Source: Variovorax sp. (GTDB lineage Bacteria; Pseudomonadota; Gammaproteobacteria; Burkholderiales; Burkholderiaceae_C). From it: 64,000 bases of DNA. This document shows positions 45,676-55,354 of the stretch, one piece after another; within the stretch, counting starts at the first letter, position 1, and each line of letters starts with the position of its first letter. Below the pieces are notes generated by a model. That model saw only the letters and a program-made list of their open reading frames with translations. It was not told the origin of the DNA and did not search any database. The stretch covers positions 27,937-91,936 of the forward strand of contig JAGIAI010000014.1 in the NCBI GenBank assembly GCA_017744935.1, in the 5' to 3' direction. The translations under genes and the position numbers were made by a program.

Positions 45676-46884
45676 CTAGACGAACATCGACAGCACGTGC
45701 TGCAGCAGCTTGTCGAACGGCACCAGCGCCAGTGCAACCACGCCGAAGGGCAATGCGGTCGCCACGGCCAGCGCGATGACGCTGTTCAGGTCGATCGGCA
45801 CGAAACGCAGTGAATAGAGATTGGCCGCCGACTGGAAGAGATCGGTCGTCGCCGAGAAATCGCCCGTCGACAGCGGCTCCTCGGTTTCGTCGGACGGCGG
45901 CCCACGCATCCACTTGTCCTCCAGCGCCTCGCCCACGCGCTGGGTGAGCGCGCCGTAGAGAACCACGCCCTCTTCCCAGCAACGCAGCAGCGGACGGAAG
46001 AACACCAGCAGAGGCGCGGCAAAGACCAGCACGACCGCGACGATAGTGCCCAGCGCCACGAAGCCGAGCTGGTCGGGGCCGACCGGCGCGCCTGCCCAGA
46101 CATGCGCCAGTTCGGTCGCCGCCACGATCGTGCCGATCGCCACGCCCAGCACGCCGAAGGCACGCAGGGAATAGCCGACGAACATCAGCCCCGCCGCCCC
46201 TTCGGGATGCACCGCCACCAACCGCAGCTTCAGCCGCGACACCAGCAGGAGATAGCGCGCCCACAGGAACAGTCGCCAGAGCCATCCGAGCAACAGCACC
46301 AATAGAAGTGGCAGACTGACGAGCCCGTTCCACCAGCTGGCGGACGAACGGCCCAGCGGCAGCGTTCCGTCGCCTCGATGCCAGTCCGGCAAGAAGGTCG
46401 ACGGCACATTGCGCATGACCAGCGCCGCGATCACGTAGGCCAGCAGGACCGCTATCGCCTCCACCACCCACCAGTCTCGCAGCCAGAGGATCGAGCGCAC
46501 CACCTTTTCGTACGCCGGCACCTGCGAGTCCGGCACGATGGCGCGCTGACGAAAGATCTGCGCGGTGGCACCCAGCTTGGGAATGCAGATCGCCTCGGCC
46601 AGGATCAGCAGCGGCGCGACGATGAGGGAGCGCGCATGCACCGATGCATCACGCCAGAACGCCCGCCAGACATCCTCATGTCCGTTCGCGTAGGACACGA
46701 CGGCCAGCAACAGCAGCGGCAGCCAGCCGATGCACACCACGATCGTGGCGCGCCGCAGCACATGCTGGTGCGTCGGGTCGAACCGCCCCCATAACGACAG
46801 CAGACGCAGCGGCGGGCCACCGTTGAACATGTCAGCTTCGGCGTTGGCGGGCAGCGACGCGTCGCGGTGGATCGGTTGATGCAC
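45676..46884 (-). CDS. Polytopic membrane protein, unknown function
   Basis: This 402-residue protein starts at a GTG (MHQPIHRDASLP) with no clear ribosome site; an ATG at 46827 (MFNGGPPLRLLSLWG) is a good alternative. There are about seven to eight membrane helices, for example ATIVVCIGWLPLLLLAVVSY and LLLVLLLGWLWRLFLWA, separated by hydrophilic loops with LRLVAVHPEGAAGL. I do not recognise the family. It stands alone, convergent with nothing and followed by 177 bp of non-coding sequence. Confidence 0.65.
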   Translation of the reverse strand: MHQPIHRDASLPANAEADMFNGGPPLRLLSLWGRFDPTHQHVLRRATIVVCIGWLPLLLLAVVSYANGHEDVWRAFWRDASVHARSLIVAPLLILAEAICIPKLGATAQIFRQRAIVPDSQVPAYEKVVRSILWLRDWWVVEAIAVLLAYVIAALVMRNVPSTFLPDWHRGDGTLPLGRSSASWWNGLVSLPLLLVLLLGWLWRLFLWARYLLLVSRLKLRLVAVHPEGAAGLMFVGYSLRAFGVLGVAIGTIVAATELAHVWAGAPVGPDQLGFVALGTIVAVVLVFAAPLLVFFRPLLRCWEEGVVLYGALTQRVGEALEDKWMRGPPSDETEEPLSTGDFSATTDLFQSAANLYSLRFVPIDLNSVIALAVATALPFGVVALALVPFDKLLQHVLSMFV

Positions 46885-46954
46885 GCCGAGACTTTAGGCG
46901 CAATGCACCAGAAGCGCGATAGCGCAAGGCAGCGGCGAGATCGCCGCGGCGGGG

Positions 46955-47290
46955 TCAGAGCCCGCCGTAGATGCTTTCGTCAGGCGACGCGCGATCGTGC
47001 CGCTTCGAGGCACTGCGCAGGCTCAGAACCCAGAGCCGCGCATGCCGCTGTTCGCGGCTTTCGAAGCGTTCGGTAAGTCGGCGTATGCCCGGCCGTTCGA
47101 TGGCGGCGAGGGTCATCCAGTCGGTGCCGCCGAACGAGGGCGAATCCCCGCTGCGATCGACCAGCGCCGGACGCAGCGCAGTCACCCATTCGGTGGGAAC
47201 ACACGGATCGCGGTCCAGTGTGCGTAGTGCGATCTTGGCGGCCTTGGGGCTCAGCGCCTGGATCTTGTGAAGGTGGAAATCGAGGTCCAA
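46955..47290 (-). CDS. Small protein with strong ribosome site and TTG start, unknown function
   Basis: This 111-residue soluble protein starts at TTG (47290), 8 bases after a near-perfect AAAGGAGG ribosome site, which is why I accept the non-ATG start. The sequence begins MDLDFHLHKIQALSPKAAKI and is basic, helical and rich in Arg. There is no signal peptide or recognised motif. Directly upstream lie nested inverted repeats (47304-47337) that look like an operator, as is common for small autoregulated genes such as toxin/antitoxin or regulators. No partner gene is evident. Confidence 0.6.
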   Translation of the reverse strand: MDLDFHLHKIQALSPKAAKIALRTLDRDPCVPTEWVTALRPALVDRSGDSPSFGGTDWMTLAAIERPGIRRLTERFESREQRHARLWVLSLRSASKRHDRASPDESIYGGL

Positions 47291-47303
47291 GAGGTCACCC
47301 TCC

Positions 47304-47337
47304 TTTCAGACACATCAGGATACATGTGTATCTGAAA
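47304..47337. promoter_or_regulatory. Nested inverted repeats upstream of the 111-residue gene
   Basis: TTTCAGA (47304-47310) and TCTGAAA (47331-47337) are inverted repeats 20 bases apart. Within them GATACA (47319-47324) and TGTATC (47327-47332) form a second palindrome around TG. The stretch is AT-rich and precedes the strong ribosome site of the small gene at 47290, so it is a candidate operator/promoter. Confidence 0.55.
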
Positions 47338-47386
47338 ATTACGCAAGGAGGATTCCTAGGGATTTCCAGCGGTTCGCGTGCGAAGG

Positions 47387-48280
47387 CTACTCGGAGCTCA
47401 TTCGTTTGTATTCATTCCTCTTCATCGAGAGGTAGTCCTGCTTCTCGACCTCGTGCAACTGGCGTGCGTAACGCTCGGTGCTGTCGAACCACAGGGCAAG
47501 TCGGTCGGACAGCTGGGCCTTGGCGGGCCGCTCCAGGTAGGCGTCGATCGCGAGGTAGTAGCGCATCGTGTTGCGCTCGACGACGCCGAGCATGCCGCCG
47601 ATGTATTGCGGCTGGTCCTGCGCATCCTTGCCGCTGGAAGTGAAGCCGACCTTGTCGGCCCCCAGCGTCTTGAGATAGGCCGACATCGCGATCCGCGCGG
47701 CCGTGCCATAGGCATAGGAGTAGCCGAGATGGATGAAGGTCTTGCCGTCCGGAAGCGGCGTGGCTTCAAGGTCGATGTCGTAGTCGCGCGTCGACATCGG
47801 CCCCGTCTCAGCCGTCAGCGACACGGCGAGGTAGTCCGCCGAGACCTTCGGCGGATGCCAGTCGAAATAGATGCGCTGTGCCTGTGACAGCGGCTGGTCG
47901 AACTTGCGGCCCTCCGCGACGTCGAGCTGCGTGCCATTGCCCGCAGGACGCACGGCGCAGTACTTGGTGTTCAGGTGCAGCATCAACACGTCACACCACA
48001 CCGCCGGCTGGCTCAATGAGGCACTCACCTCGCTGAAAGGATGGTTCAGGACGGCGAAGATGCTGCCGCTCAGTTGCGCGGACGATTCCTTGGATTCGAG
48101 CGCCAGGGGGCGCCCGAAAACGTTCTCCGCAAGTTGCGGCTTGACTGCGGCGTGCTTGGCCAGCAGTGCCTCGGCACTGCCGAGCGCCTGCGAGGCGGCC
48201 AGCGCCGCGGCCGGCACGAAAAGAATGAACAGCCAGAGCGCCAGGCGGCGGAATATCGAGTGCTTCATGATGAAAGGCAT
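47387..48280 (-). CDS. Secreted protein, unknown function
   Basis: This 297-residue protein has a signal peptide (MKHSIFRRLALWLFILFVPA, cleavage near ALAASQ); an ATG at 48268 may be the true start instead of the one at 48280. The mature part is beta-rich with WHPPKVSADYLAVSLTAETG and a C-terminal helical region ending KRNEYKRMSSE. I do not recognise the family. It is on the same strand as the small gene at 47290 and the following dehydrogenase gene, but separated from them by 96 and 110 bp. Confidence 0.72.
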   Translation of the reverse strand: MPFIMKHSIFRRLALWLFILFVPAAALAASQALGSAEALLAKHAAVKPQLAENVFGRPLALESKESSAQLSGSIFAVLNHPFSEVSASLSQPAVWCDVLMLHLNTKYCAVRPAGNGTQLDVAEGRKFDQPLSQAQRIYFDWHPPKVSADYLAVSLTAETGPMSTRDYDIDLEATPLPDGKTFIHLGYSYAYGTAARIAMSAYLKTLGADKVGFTSSGKDAQDQPQYIGGMLGVVERNTMRYYLAIDAYLERPAKAQLSDRLALWFDSTERYARQLHEVEKQDYLSMKRNEYKRMSSE

Positions 48281-48308
48281 TCTTTCCGCACGGCAGGGAG
48301 CTCGGCGC

Positions 48309-48331
48309 GCAGGCGGGTGCCGCCTGCTTTT
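48309..48331 (+). terminator. Intrinsic-terminator-like hairpin facing the plus strand
   Basis: A perfect 8-bp stem GCAGGCGG/CCGCCTGC with loop GTG is followed by TTTT on the plus strand. Flanking genes are on the minus strand, so this would stop antisense or read-through plus-strand transcripts rather than the adjacent genes. Confidence 0.5.
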
Positions 48332-48390
48332 GTCGGAGTGGAGCGAGCCCGCGCGCCGTGCAACAGCGCGAGCCCCTCCGCCCCGAAGTG

Positions 48391-49836
48391 TCAGACCGCC
48401 GTGATCGACACCGCCTTGGTGACCAGGTAGGCCTCCATGGCTTCGGGTCCGCCTTCGGAACCGTAGCCCGAGTCCTTCACGCCGCCAAAGGGCATTTCAG
48501 GTGTCGGCGTCGCCGGCTGGTTGACCCACAGCATGCCCACTTCGAGCTGTTGCGACAACAGGTGCAGGTTCTTGATCGACTGCGTGTAGGCATAGCCGGC
48601 CAGGCCGTACGGGAGGCGGTTGGCTTCGGCGATGGCTTCTTCGATCTTGTCGAAGCCGCGAATGGCCGCGATCGGGCCGAAGGGTTCGTTGTTGAACACA
48701 TCGGATTCGAGCGACACATTGGTCAGCACGGTCGGCGCGAAGAAATTGCCCTCGGAGCCCACGCGCTCGCCGCCGGTCGCGATGGTCGCGCCGGTGGCGC
48801 GGGCGTCGTCGATCACCTTGGCCATCGCGGTCAGGCGGCGCGCATTGGCCAGCGGGCCGAGCGTGGTGCCTTCTGCAAGGCCATCGCCGACCTTCAGGCT
48901 TTCGGCGTGCTTCACCATTGCCTTCGCGAAAGCGTCGCGGATGCTGTTGTGAACCAGGAAGCGGGTCGGCGAGATGCAGACCTGGCCTGCGTTGCGGAAC
49001 TTGGCACCGCCCGATGCCTTGACCGCGAGTTCGACGTCGGCGTCCTCGGCCACGATCACCGGCGCATGGCCGCCCAGTTCCATGGTGGCGCGCTTCATGT
49101 GCGCGCCGGCCATCGCGGCGAGCTGCTTGCCGACCGGCGTGGAGCCGGTGAAGGTCACCTTGCGGATGATCGGATGCGGAATCAGGTAGCTGGAAATCTC
49201 GGCCGGATCGCCGAATACCAGGCCGACGGTGCCCTTCGGCACACCGGCGTCGACGAAGGCCTGCAGCAGTGCGGCCGGCGATGCGGGCGTCTCTTCAGGC
49301 GCCTTCACCAGGAAGGAGCAGCCGCTTGCGAGTGCCGCGCCCAGCTTGCGCACGATCTGGTTGATCGGGAAGTTCCACGGCGTGAAAGCCGCCACCGGGC
49401 CGACCGGCTCCTTGATGACGAGCTGCTGCGCATTCAGGTTGCGCGACGGCACGATCCGGCCGTAGACGCGGCGGCCTTCATCCGCGAACCATTCGATGAT
49501 GTCCGCGCCGGCCAGCACTTCGCCGCGCGCTTCGACGAAGGGCTTGCCCTGCTCCTGCGTGAGCACGCGGGCGATGTCGGCGGCGCGTTCGCGCACCAGG
49601 CCAGCCGCCTTGCGCATGATCGCTGCGCGCTCGTTGGCCGGCACTCTGCGCCAGGCCTGGAAGCCGCGCTGCGCTGCGTCCAGCGCGCGGTCTAGGTCGG
49701 CGATGCCCGCGTGGGCGACCTTGCCGATCGGCTTGCCGGTCGCGGGATTGATCACATCCAAAGTCTTGCCACTGACGGCGTCGCACCATTCGTTGTCGAT
49801 GAGCAGGCGCGTGTCGGGATAACTGGCTGAAGTCAT
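48391..49836 (-). CDS. NAD(P)-dependent succinate-semialdehyde-type dehydrogenase
   Basis: This 481-residue aldehyde dehydrogenase of the GabD/succinate-semialdehyde subgroup has catalytic Cys C287 (GQVCISPTR), base Glu E253 (MELGGHAPV), and the PWNFPINQ Asn. The opening [25 protein letters not shown] sequence (here [20 protein letters not shown]) is typical of the group. It likely oxidises succinate semialdehyde or a close aldehyde to its acid. The gene is not near a gabT or other GABA gene, so the pathway is open. It is separate from the 2-ketoglutarate semialdehyde enzyme at 34535, although subgroup substrates can overlap. Confidence 0.88.
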   Translation of the reverse strand: MTSASYPDTRLLIDNEWCDAVSGKTLDVINPATGKPIGKVAHAGIADLDRALDAAQRGFQAWRRVPANERAAIMRKAAGLVRERAADIARVLTQEQGKPFVEARGEVLAGADIIEWFADEGRRVYGRIVPSRNLNAQQLVIKEPVGPVAAFTPWNFPINQIVRKLGAALASGCSFLVKAPEETPASPAALLQAFVDAGVPKGTVGLVFGDPAEISSYLIPHPIIRKVTFTGSTPVGKQLAAMAGAHMKRATMELGGHAPVIVAEDADVELAVKASGGAKFRNAGQVCISPTRFLVHNSIRDAFAKAMVKHAESLKVGDGLAEGTTLGPLANARRLTAMAKVIDDARATGATIATGGERVGSEGNFFAPTVLTNVSLESDVFNNEPFGPIAAIRGFDKIEEAIAEANRLPYGLAGYAYTQSIKNLHLLSQQLEVGMLWVNQPATPTPEMPFGGVKDSGYGSEGGPEAMEAYLVTKAVSITAV

Positions 49837-49970
49837 GCTGGGTCCTTGAATCGGTGAGAGGGGTGTGCCGGTTCGAGCGAATCGAACCCGGCTGAGGCCG
49901 CGCCACCGCAGGCGGCGCCGGACGCACCGCGCATCCTAGCGCTGTTTGGAGAGGGCCTGCCCGAGGCGGG

Positions 49971-50591
49971 TCACTGCTCGCCGCCGCCGGCGCGCACCCA
50001 GTAGAAGGTCTTCTGGGCCATCGGCATGGAAGGCGCGCGCAGGCGGCGTAGCGGCGCAGTGCGGAGCTTGCCGTCCATAGCGCAATGCAGCGGCTCGCCC
50101 TCGGGCAGGCTCCGGTGCGCGTCGAGCATCGCCTGCAGGGAAATGTCGGCGCTGTGGCAGCGGGTCTCGACCCAACGGACATAGAAGCGCTCGCGCGTCG
50201 CGACGAGCTGGCTGTGCGGCTGCACGTCGCCCTCCGGCCCGAGCCAGGTGGCGCCGACGTCGAACGCGAGCATGACTGCGTCGGGCGTGTCCATGCCGGC
50301 CAATGCGCCGCTCTGGGCCGCCGAGAGCCATCCGAGCAGCTGCGGCGTGAGCTCGAAGCTGACGGAATCAGGCCCGTTCATGCCCGCGCCGGGCACCTCG
50401 ACGAAGACCGTCCGGGTGGCGCGACTCGCCGCTTCTGCCATCAGCACGCGCCGGCGTTGTCGTCGCGTGCGCACGTGCACGACAGCGATCAGCCCGGCCA
50501 GCGGCCCTGCGGTCGCCAGCACCTCGATGGCATTGAAGCCCGACAGCGCCGCATGCACGCCAGCGCCCGCAATTCCGATTCCCAAACTCAC
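49971..50591 (-). CDS. Membrane-anchored protein, unknown function
   Basis: This 206-residue protein starts at GTG (MSLGIGIAGAGVHAALSG) with GAGGAG upstream. It has one hydrophobic stretch near 24-40 (EVLATAGPLAGLIAVVHV), then a soluble domain of about 150 residues with STFELTPQLLGWLSAAQ-like sequence (here SFELTPQLLGWLSAAQ). I do not recognise the family. It lies 101 bp downstream of the RND outer-membrane factor gene on the same strand and may be transcribed with that operon. The dehydrogenase gene follows after 134 bp. Confidence 0.65.
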   Translation of the reverse strand: MSLGIGIAGAGVHAALSGFNAIEVLATAGPLAGLIAVVHVRTRRQRRRVLMAEAASRATRTVFVEVPGAGMNGPDSVSFELTPQLLGWLSAAQSGALAGMDTPDAVMLAFDVGATWLGPEGDVQPHSQLVATRERFYVRWVETRCHSADISLQAMLDAHRSLPEGEPLHCAMDGKLRTAPLRRLRAPSMPMAQKTFYWVRAGGGEQ

Positions 50592-50691
50592 ACCCGCTCC
50601 TCACGAGGCAGGCTCGCCGGAATCCGCGAGCGCCTGCCGCACAGGGGCTATCGGCAGTCCGGAGGAAAACTTGAGTGCTACTTTTGAGCTT

Positions 50692-52176
50692 CTATTTGAT
50701 GGACCCCACAGGCCGTGGTGTCATCGAGTCGGCGACATCGATCCAGCCCCCGCCCATCGCCTGGTAGACGTTGACCACCTGGGTGTAGCGGTCGGTCATC
50801 AGCCCGACCTGTGCGAGTTCGGCCGCGAAAAGCTCGGTGTCGGCCACCAGCACTTCGAGATAGCCGATCAGCCCGCTTTCGAACTTGAGCCGCGACAGCC
50901 GCGCGAATTCACGCAGAGCGATCACTCGCTCCCGCTGCAACGCAGCACCTTCGATGGTCTTCTGCGTACCGATCAATGCGTCGTTGGTGTCGCGGAAGGC
51001 GTTGAGGATGGTCGACTGGTAGACAAGCTCGGCCTGCGCCTTCTGCGCTTCGGCGGAGCGAACCTGCCCTTCGATCGCGCCGAAGGTGAAGATCGGCCCC
51101 GTCAGGCTCGCGGCGGCCTGCCATGCGGTCGCGGGGCCGGTGAGGAAGCTGCCCGCCGCGGTGCTGGTGGAGCCGTAGAGGCCCGTCAGCGAGATGCTCG
51201 GGTAATACAGCGCCTTCGCCGCGCCAATGCTGGCGTTGGCGGCGACGAGGTTCTGCTCCGCCTGCAGGATGTCGGGCCGGCGTTCGAGCAGGCTCGACGG
51301 CAGCCCCTCCGGGATCAGTGGCGCGACCAGTTGGTCGATGGTCTTGCCGCGCGGGATCGGTCCCGGGTCGCGCCCGAGGAGGATCGAGATGCGCCCTTCC
51401 ACCGCGGCGATCTGCTGCTCGATCACCGGGATCGACGCGAGCGCCTGCTGCCACTGCGAGCGCACCTGTGTTACTTCAGTCTTCGAGACGATGCCGGACT
51501 TGAAGCGCAAATCGAAGATGCGCGCCGTCTCGCCGAAGTTGCCCGCGGTCGCCACTGCGATCTCGCGCTGCCGGTCGAGTCCCCGCAGCGTGATGTAGCT
51601 CGTGGCGACGCCGGACACCAGCGTGAGCACCACGCCGCGCTGTGCCTGCTCGCTGGCATAGACCTGCGACTGCGCAGCTTCGCTGAGCCGCCGCACACGG
51701 CCGAAGAGATCGATCTGCCAGTTCGCGCCGAGCGCCGCCTGGTAGAGCGTGAAGTACGGATCGGCCGGTTCCGGTACCGGTGGCTGCCCGACGCGGCTCG
51801 CACGACTGCGGCTCGCCGCGCCGCTGTATGCGAGCTGCGGGTAGAACTGCGAGCGCACCGAGCCCAGCGTGCCGATGAACTGGTCGATCCGCGCTGCCGC
51901 GACGCGCACGTCGAGGTTGCCCTGCAGCGCGGCTTCGACGAGTTCGTTGAGCACCGGATCGCCGAACTGCTCCCACCATTTGGTGTTCGCCACGTCGGCG
52001 GCCGTCGAATAGTCGATGCGCCATGCGGCGGGCGCCTGCACCTCGGGGCGCTTGTAGTCGGGACCGACGGTGCAGCCGCCGAGTACGACGGCCACGGCGG
52101 CCAGCGCGGCCACCGTGCTCGTCCGCAGGCGCGTGCGCGCCGGAATGGGTGTGGAGTGGGACATCGGATCAGACAT
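50692..52176 (-). CDS. RND efflux outer-membrane factor, NodT/OprM family
   Basis: This 494-residue TolC-like lipoprotein is the outer-membrane duct of a tripartite efflux pump. After a signal sequence the lipobox LGGC precedes TVGPDYKRPEVQAPAAW, the classic NodT-family N-terminus. Two helical OEP repeats follow (about 75-270 and 280-480). The ATG overlaps the stop of the last Mrp gene by one base (TGATG), so the outer-membrane factor is co-translated with antiporter genes and is separated from its pump genes by 6 kb. A second in-frame ATG at 52164 is a minor alternative. Confidence 0.93.
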   Translation of the reverse strand: MSDPMSHSTPIPARTRLRTSTVAALAAVAVVLGGCTVGPDYKRPEVQAPAAWRIDYSTAADVANTKWWEQFGDPVLNELVEAALQGNLDVRVAAARIDQFIGTLGSVRSQFYPQLAYSGAASRSRASRVGQPPVPEPADPYFTLYQAALGANWQIDLFGRVRRLSEAAQSQVYASEQAQRGVVLTLVSGVATSYITLRGLDRQREIAVATAGNFGETARIFDLRFKSGIVSKTEVTQVRSQWQQALASIPVIEQQIAAVEGRISILLGRDPGPIPRGKTIDQLVAPLIPEGLPSSLLERRPDILQAEQNLVAANASIGAAKALYYPSISLTGLYGSTSTAAGSFLTGPATAWQAAASLTGPIFTFGAIEGQVRSAEAQKAQAELVYQSTILNAFRDTNDALIGTQKTIEGAALQRERVIALREFARLSRLKFESGLIGYLEVLVADTELFAAELAQVGLMTDRYTQVVNVYQAMGGGWIDVADSMTPRPVGSIK

Positions 52177-53828
52177 CAGAGAAGAGCCCAGACGAAAAGC
52201 AGCGAGACCACGAGCATCACGACGCAGGCCACTGCCCAGCGCCGCAGGAAGGTGTCGGTGTGTTCAAGCCCCGCGCCGGCCGCAAGGGCCACGCCCTTGA
52301 GGCCACCCAGCGCGCTGCCGACGTCGCCGGCGGGAATGCGCGGCACGCTGCGGAGGCGGTGGAGCAGGAAAGCGAGCACCGCGCCGACCAGCACCGGCCA
52401 GAGCGCATCCCAGAGTGCCGCCGGGGCGAGCGCCTTCGGCAGTTCCTCGATCGGGAAGTCGACATAGAGCAGCCATGGGATGACCAGCGATGCCAGCGCC
52501 ATGGTGATCCAGGCGAAGACGAGCGCGCCAGGAGCGCGTGCGTCCGCATGGCTCGCGCAGCTCTCGCCGAGGCGGCGGGTGAAATGGATCATCAGCAGCG
52601 TCGAGGCGATCGACGACACGACGGCCACCGTGCCCGCGAGGCCGTTGCCAAGCAGGTCCTTCGCCGCGTATTTGGCGAGCGATCCGCCCGTCAATGGCAA
52701 CCCACCGAGCCCGAGCGCGATGACCGCGGCCGGGATGAGCATCGGCCACAGGTGCCGCCGGCCGGTGAGCGCGACGACGCCCACCGCGAGGAAAAGCGAC
52801 CCCTTCACCAGCAGGTGATGCGTCGCGTAGAAGGCAGCGGCCATCGGCGTCGCGTCATCACCCGCCGCGAGTCCCATTCCGATCACCGCGACAACGAAAC
52901 CCATCTGGCTCACGCTCGAATACGCAAGCACTGTCTTTGGGTTGAGCTGCGTGATGCCGACCAGCACGCCGTAGAGCGCACCGAAGAGACCGACCACCGC
53001 GAGTGCATGGCCGAAGTCCGGCATCGCGACGTCGAGCGGCAGGAAGCGCACCAGCGCGATCACGCTCGCCTTGACCACCGCGCCGCTCATTACTGCCGCA
53101 GCCGGAATCGGTGCAGCGGTGTAGGCGAGCGGCATCCAGAAATGCAGCGGCACGAGACCCGCCTTCATGCCGAGCCCGATAAGCAGCAAGGTCACGGTGA
53201 GATCGCGCGTCGGCGAATCGGGCAATGCCGCGACCGCATCGCGGATCAGCAGGCTGCCGTCGGGTGTCGCATTCGCCATGAGGATCAGGCCCGCGAGCAG
53301 GAAGGCCTCCGCCAGCAGCGCGAGCGCGAGATACAACGCGCCAGCACGCATCGCGTCCGGCCCCTGGCCTTGAAGCACGAGGCCGCTCGCACCCACGCTC
53401 AGCACCGCAAGCAGGAAGTAGAAGCCGATAAGGTCCGCCGCGAGGAACACACCGACGCAGCCGGTCAAGGTCATCAGCCAGCAGACGATGAAGCCGTCGG
53501 GCTCGGGCTGGTCGCGCAGGAAGCGCGCTGCATAGATGCCGGAGATGATCCACAGGAACGCCGCCGCGCCGAGCAGCATCGCGCCAGGTGCATCGAGCGA
53601 AAAGCTCAGCGAAAACAGATCGTTTCCCAGCTCGAAGCTGCCCGCGTCGGCATCGAACAGCGCGGCGAGCAAGGCAGGCACCGGCGCGATCGCGAAGACG
53701 CGCGGCATGCGGCGGCGCAGTCGCTTCGAGGCGCAGGCGACGAGCAGCACCAGCGGCAAGCCGATCGCAAGCGGCACCATCACGCCCACACTGAGCAGGA
53801 TCGCAAGCAAGGCGCTCGCGGCGATCAT
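52176..53828 (-). CDS. mrpD: Mrp-type antiporter subunit, second NuoL/N-like protein
   Basis: This 550-residue proton-conducting membrane subunit of the NuoL/MrpA-D family has about 14 helices. It carries the conserved Lys segment in GMKAGLVPLHFWMPLAY and the His/Lys TM motif HHLLVKGSLFLAVG. The ATG at 53828 overlaps the preceding D-type gene by 4 bp; a longer frame upstream has no support. Compared with the first D-type subunit it has a longer C-terminus. Together they provide two antiporter-like modules, as MrpA and MrpD do in standard systems. The assignment to A or D is uncertain because the classic fused MrpA is missing. Confidence 0.85.
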   Translation of the reverse strand: MIAASALLAILLSVGVMVPLAIGLPLVLLVACASKRLRRRMPRVFAIAPVPALLAALFDADAGSFELGNDLFSLSFSLDAPGAMLLGAAAFLWIISGIYAARFLRDQPEPDGFIVCWLMTLTGCVGVFLAADLIGFYFLLAVLSVGASGLVLQGQGPDAMRAGALYLALALLAEAFLLAGLILMANATPDGSLLIRDAVAALPDSPTRDLTVTLLLIGLGMKAGLVPLHFWMPLAYTAAPIPAAAVMSGAVVKASVIALVRFLPLDVAMPDFGHALAVVGLFGALYGVLVGITQLNPKTVLAYSSVSQMGFVVAVIGMGLAAGDDATPMAAAFYATHHLLVKGSLFLAVGVVALTGRRHLWPMLIPAAVIALGLGGLPLTGGSLAKYAAKDLLGNGLAGTVAVVSSIASTLLMIHFTRRLGESCASHADARAPGALVFAWITMALASLVIPWLLYVDFPIEELPKALAPAALWDALWPVLVGAVLAFLLHRLRSVPRIPAGDVGSALGGLKGVALAAGAGLEHTDTFLRRWAVACVVMLVVSLLFVWALL

Positions 53829-55336
53829 GGTCCCTCCACCCACACCAGCAGCGGCCGGCCGATCATTGCCACATCGATGGGGCACAGCGCCGCGACGCCC
53901 AGCAGGAACGAGCACAGCGCAAGCACCAGTACCGCAACCTGCTGGTAACGCGGCACCGCCTTCTTCGGCGTCCAGCCGGGTTCGGCCGGCGCCAGCGCGC
54001 GCACCACCACGATGAACACATAGGCGCTTGTGAGCAGGCCGCCGGCGAGCATCACCAGCGCCCACCACCACTGCGCGGTCGCGATCGCGGACGACAACAG
54101 CAGCCATTTCGCGAGAAAGCCACCCGAGGGCGGCAGGCCGATCAGCGACGCACCGCCGAGCGCGAAGGCCACCAGCGTCATCGGCAACGCACGTCCTGCG
54201 CCGCGGAGATCGGCCACGCGGTCGTGCCCGAGCGTCGAATAGATCAGGCCGGCGGCCATGAACATCGCGGCCTTCGCGGTGGCATGCGAGATGGCCTGCA
54301 GCATGCCGCCGTTGATTGCCGGCGCGCTGTCGATCTGTGCAGCCTCCAGCCCCGCGACCAGCGGGAACATGAGGAACAGGTAGCCGATCTGCGCCACCGT
54401 CGAATAGGCGATCAGCAGCTTGAGCCGCACCTGCCGCAACGCGACCACGTTGCCGACCAGGATCGCCGCCGCACCCAGCGCGGCAAGCAATTGCGCCGAA
54501 GGCAGGGTGACGATGTCGGCGAACACATCGAGCCACAGGCGCACGACCAGGAACCACCCGCCCTTGATGACCAGCGCCGACAGCACCGCGCTCGCGGCGG
54601 CGGGTGCGCCGGCGTGCGCGGGCGGCAACCACAGGTGCAGCGGGAAGAGCGCGGTCTTCGCGAGCAGGCCGACCGTCATCAGCACCGCGGCGGTCCAGGT
54701 GATCGGCTCGGCGCGGATGCCCTGGGCAAGCAGCGCGATGTCGAGCGTGCCGTAGGCGCCATACAGCAGGAAGACACCGAGCAGATAGAACATCGACCCG
54801 AGCAGCGCGAATAGCAGATAGCGCAGCGCCGCCTGCAGCGTCTCTCCGCGCCCGTCAAGACTTACCAGCGGCACGCCCGCGAAGGTGAGCAATTCCAGCG
54901 CGACGTAGAGCGTGAACACATCGCCGCTCACGAACACGAGGTTGAGCGAACCCCACACCGCGAGAAGGAGCAGCCAGAAGCTGTAGGGCGCCCGTGCCTC
55001 GTGCACGCCATCGGGCGTGCCGAAGTCGCCGCAGGCATAGATGCCGATGACGCCGATCACCACCGCGATCGCGATGATCATCACCACCGACAGCCCATCG
55101 GCGCGCAGCGCCACGCCGAGCGGCGGCGTCCAGCCGCCCAGCAGATACACCACGGGCTGGCCGGAACCCACAACCGCGTCGGCAATGCCGAGCGCGACGC
55201 CAAGCCCGAGCAGCAAGGTGACCAGCGCGACGCGCTGGGCGTTTCGCCCGCCGAGCACGAAGCCCAGCATCGTGCCGACGAAGGGCAACAGCACCGACAG
55301 CACCAGCAGGAGCCCGCCGGGCGTGGTCGTGTTCAT
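53825..55336 (-). CDS. mrpD: Mrp-type antiporter subunit D
   Basis: This 503-residue NuoN/MrpD-like membrane subunit has about 14 helices, the conserved KTALFPLHLWLPPAHAGAP motif and HATAKAAMFMAAG segment. A GTG at 55354, immediately after the mrpC stop, is possible; I prefer the ATG at 55336 (MNTTTPGGLLL) with GGTGGCGG upstream. It is one of two antiporter modules in the cluster. Overlap with the following gene is 4 bp. The subunit is expected to carry protons across the inner membrane against Na+ or K+. Confidence 0.88.
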   Translation of the reverse strand: MNTTTPGGLLLVLSVLLPFVGTMLGFVLGGRNAQRVALVTLLLGLGVALGIADAVVGSGQPVVYLLGGWTPPLGVALRADGLSVVMIIAIAVVIGVIGIYACGDFGTPDGVHEARAPYSFWLLLLAVWGSLNLVFVSGDVFTLYVALELLTFAGVPLVSLDGRGETLQAALRYLLFALLGSMFYLLGVFLLYGAYGTLDIALLAQGIRAEPITWTAAVLMTVGLLAKTALFPLHLWLPPAHAGAPAAASAVLSALVIKGGWFLVVRLWLDVFADIVTLPSAQLLAALGAAAILVGNVVALRQVRLKLLIAYSTVAQIGYLFLMFPLVAGLEAAQIDSAPAINGGMLQAISHATAKAAMFMAAGLIYSTLGHDRVADLRGAGRALPMTLVAFALGGASLIGLPPSGGFLAKWLLLSSAIATAQWWWALVMLAGGLLTSAYVFIVVVRALAPAEPGWTPKKAVPRYQQVAVLVLALCSFLLGVAALCPIDVAMIGRPLLVWVEGP

Positions 55337-55354
55337 CGCATCCGCCACCGGCAC

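Noticed and set aside
50640..50691. AT-rich stretch after the outer-membrane factor gene as a terminator
   Set aside because: I could not build a stable stem next to a T-run on the minus strand; the similarity to short Comamonadaceae repeats is too weak to claim.
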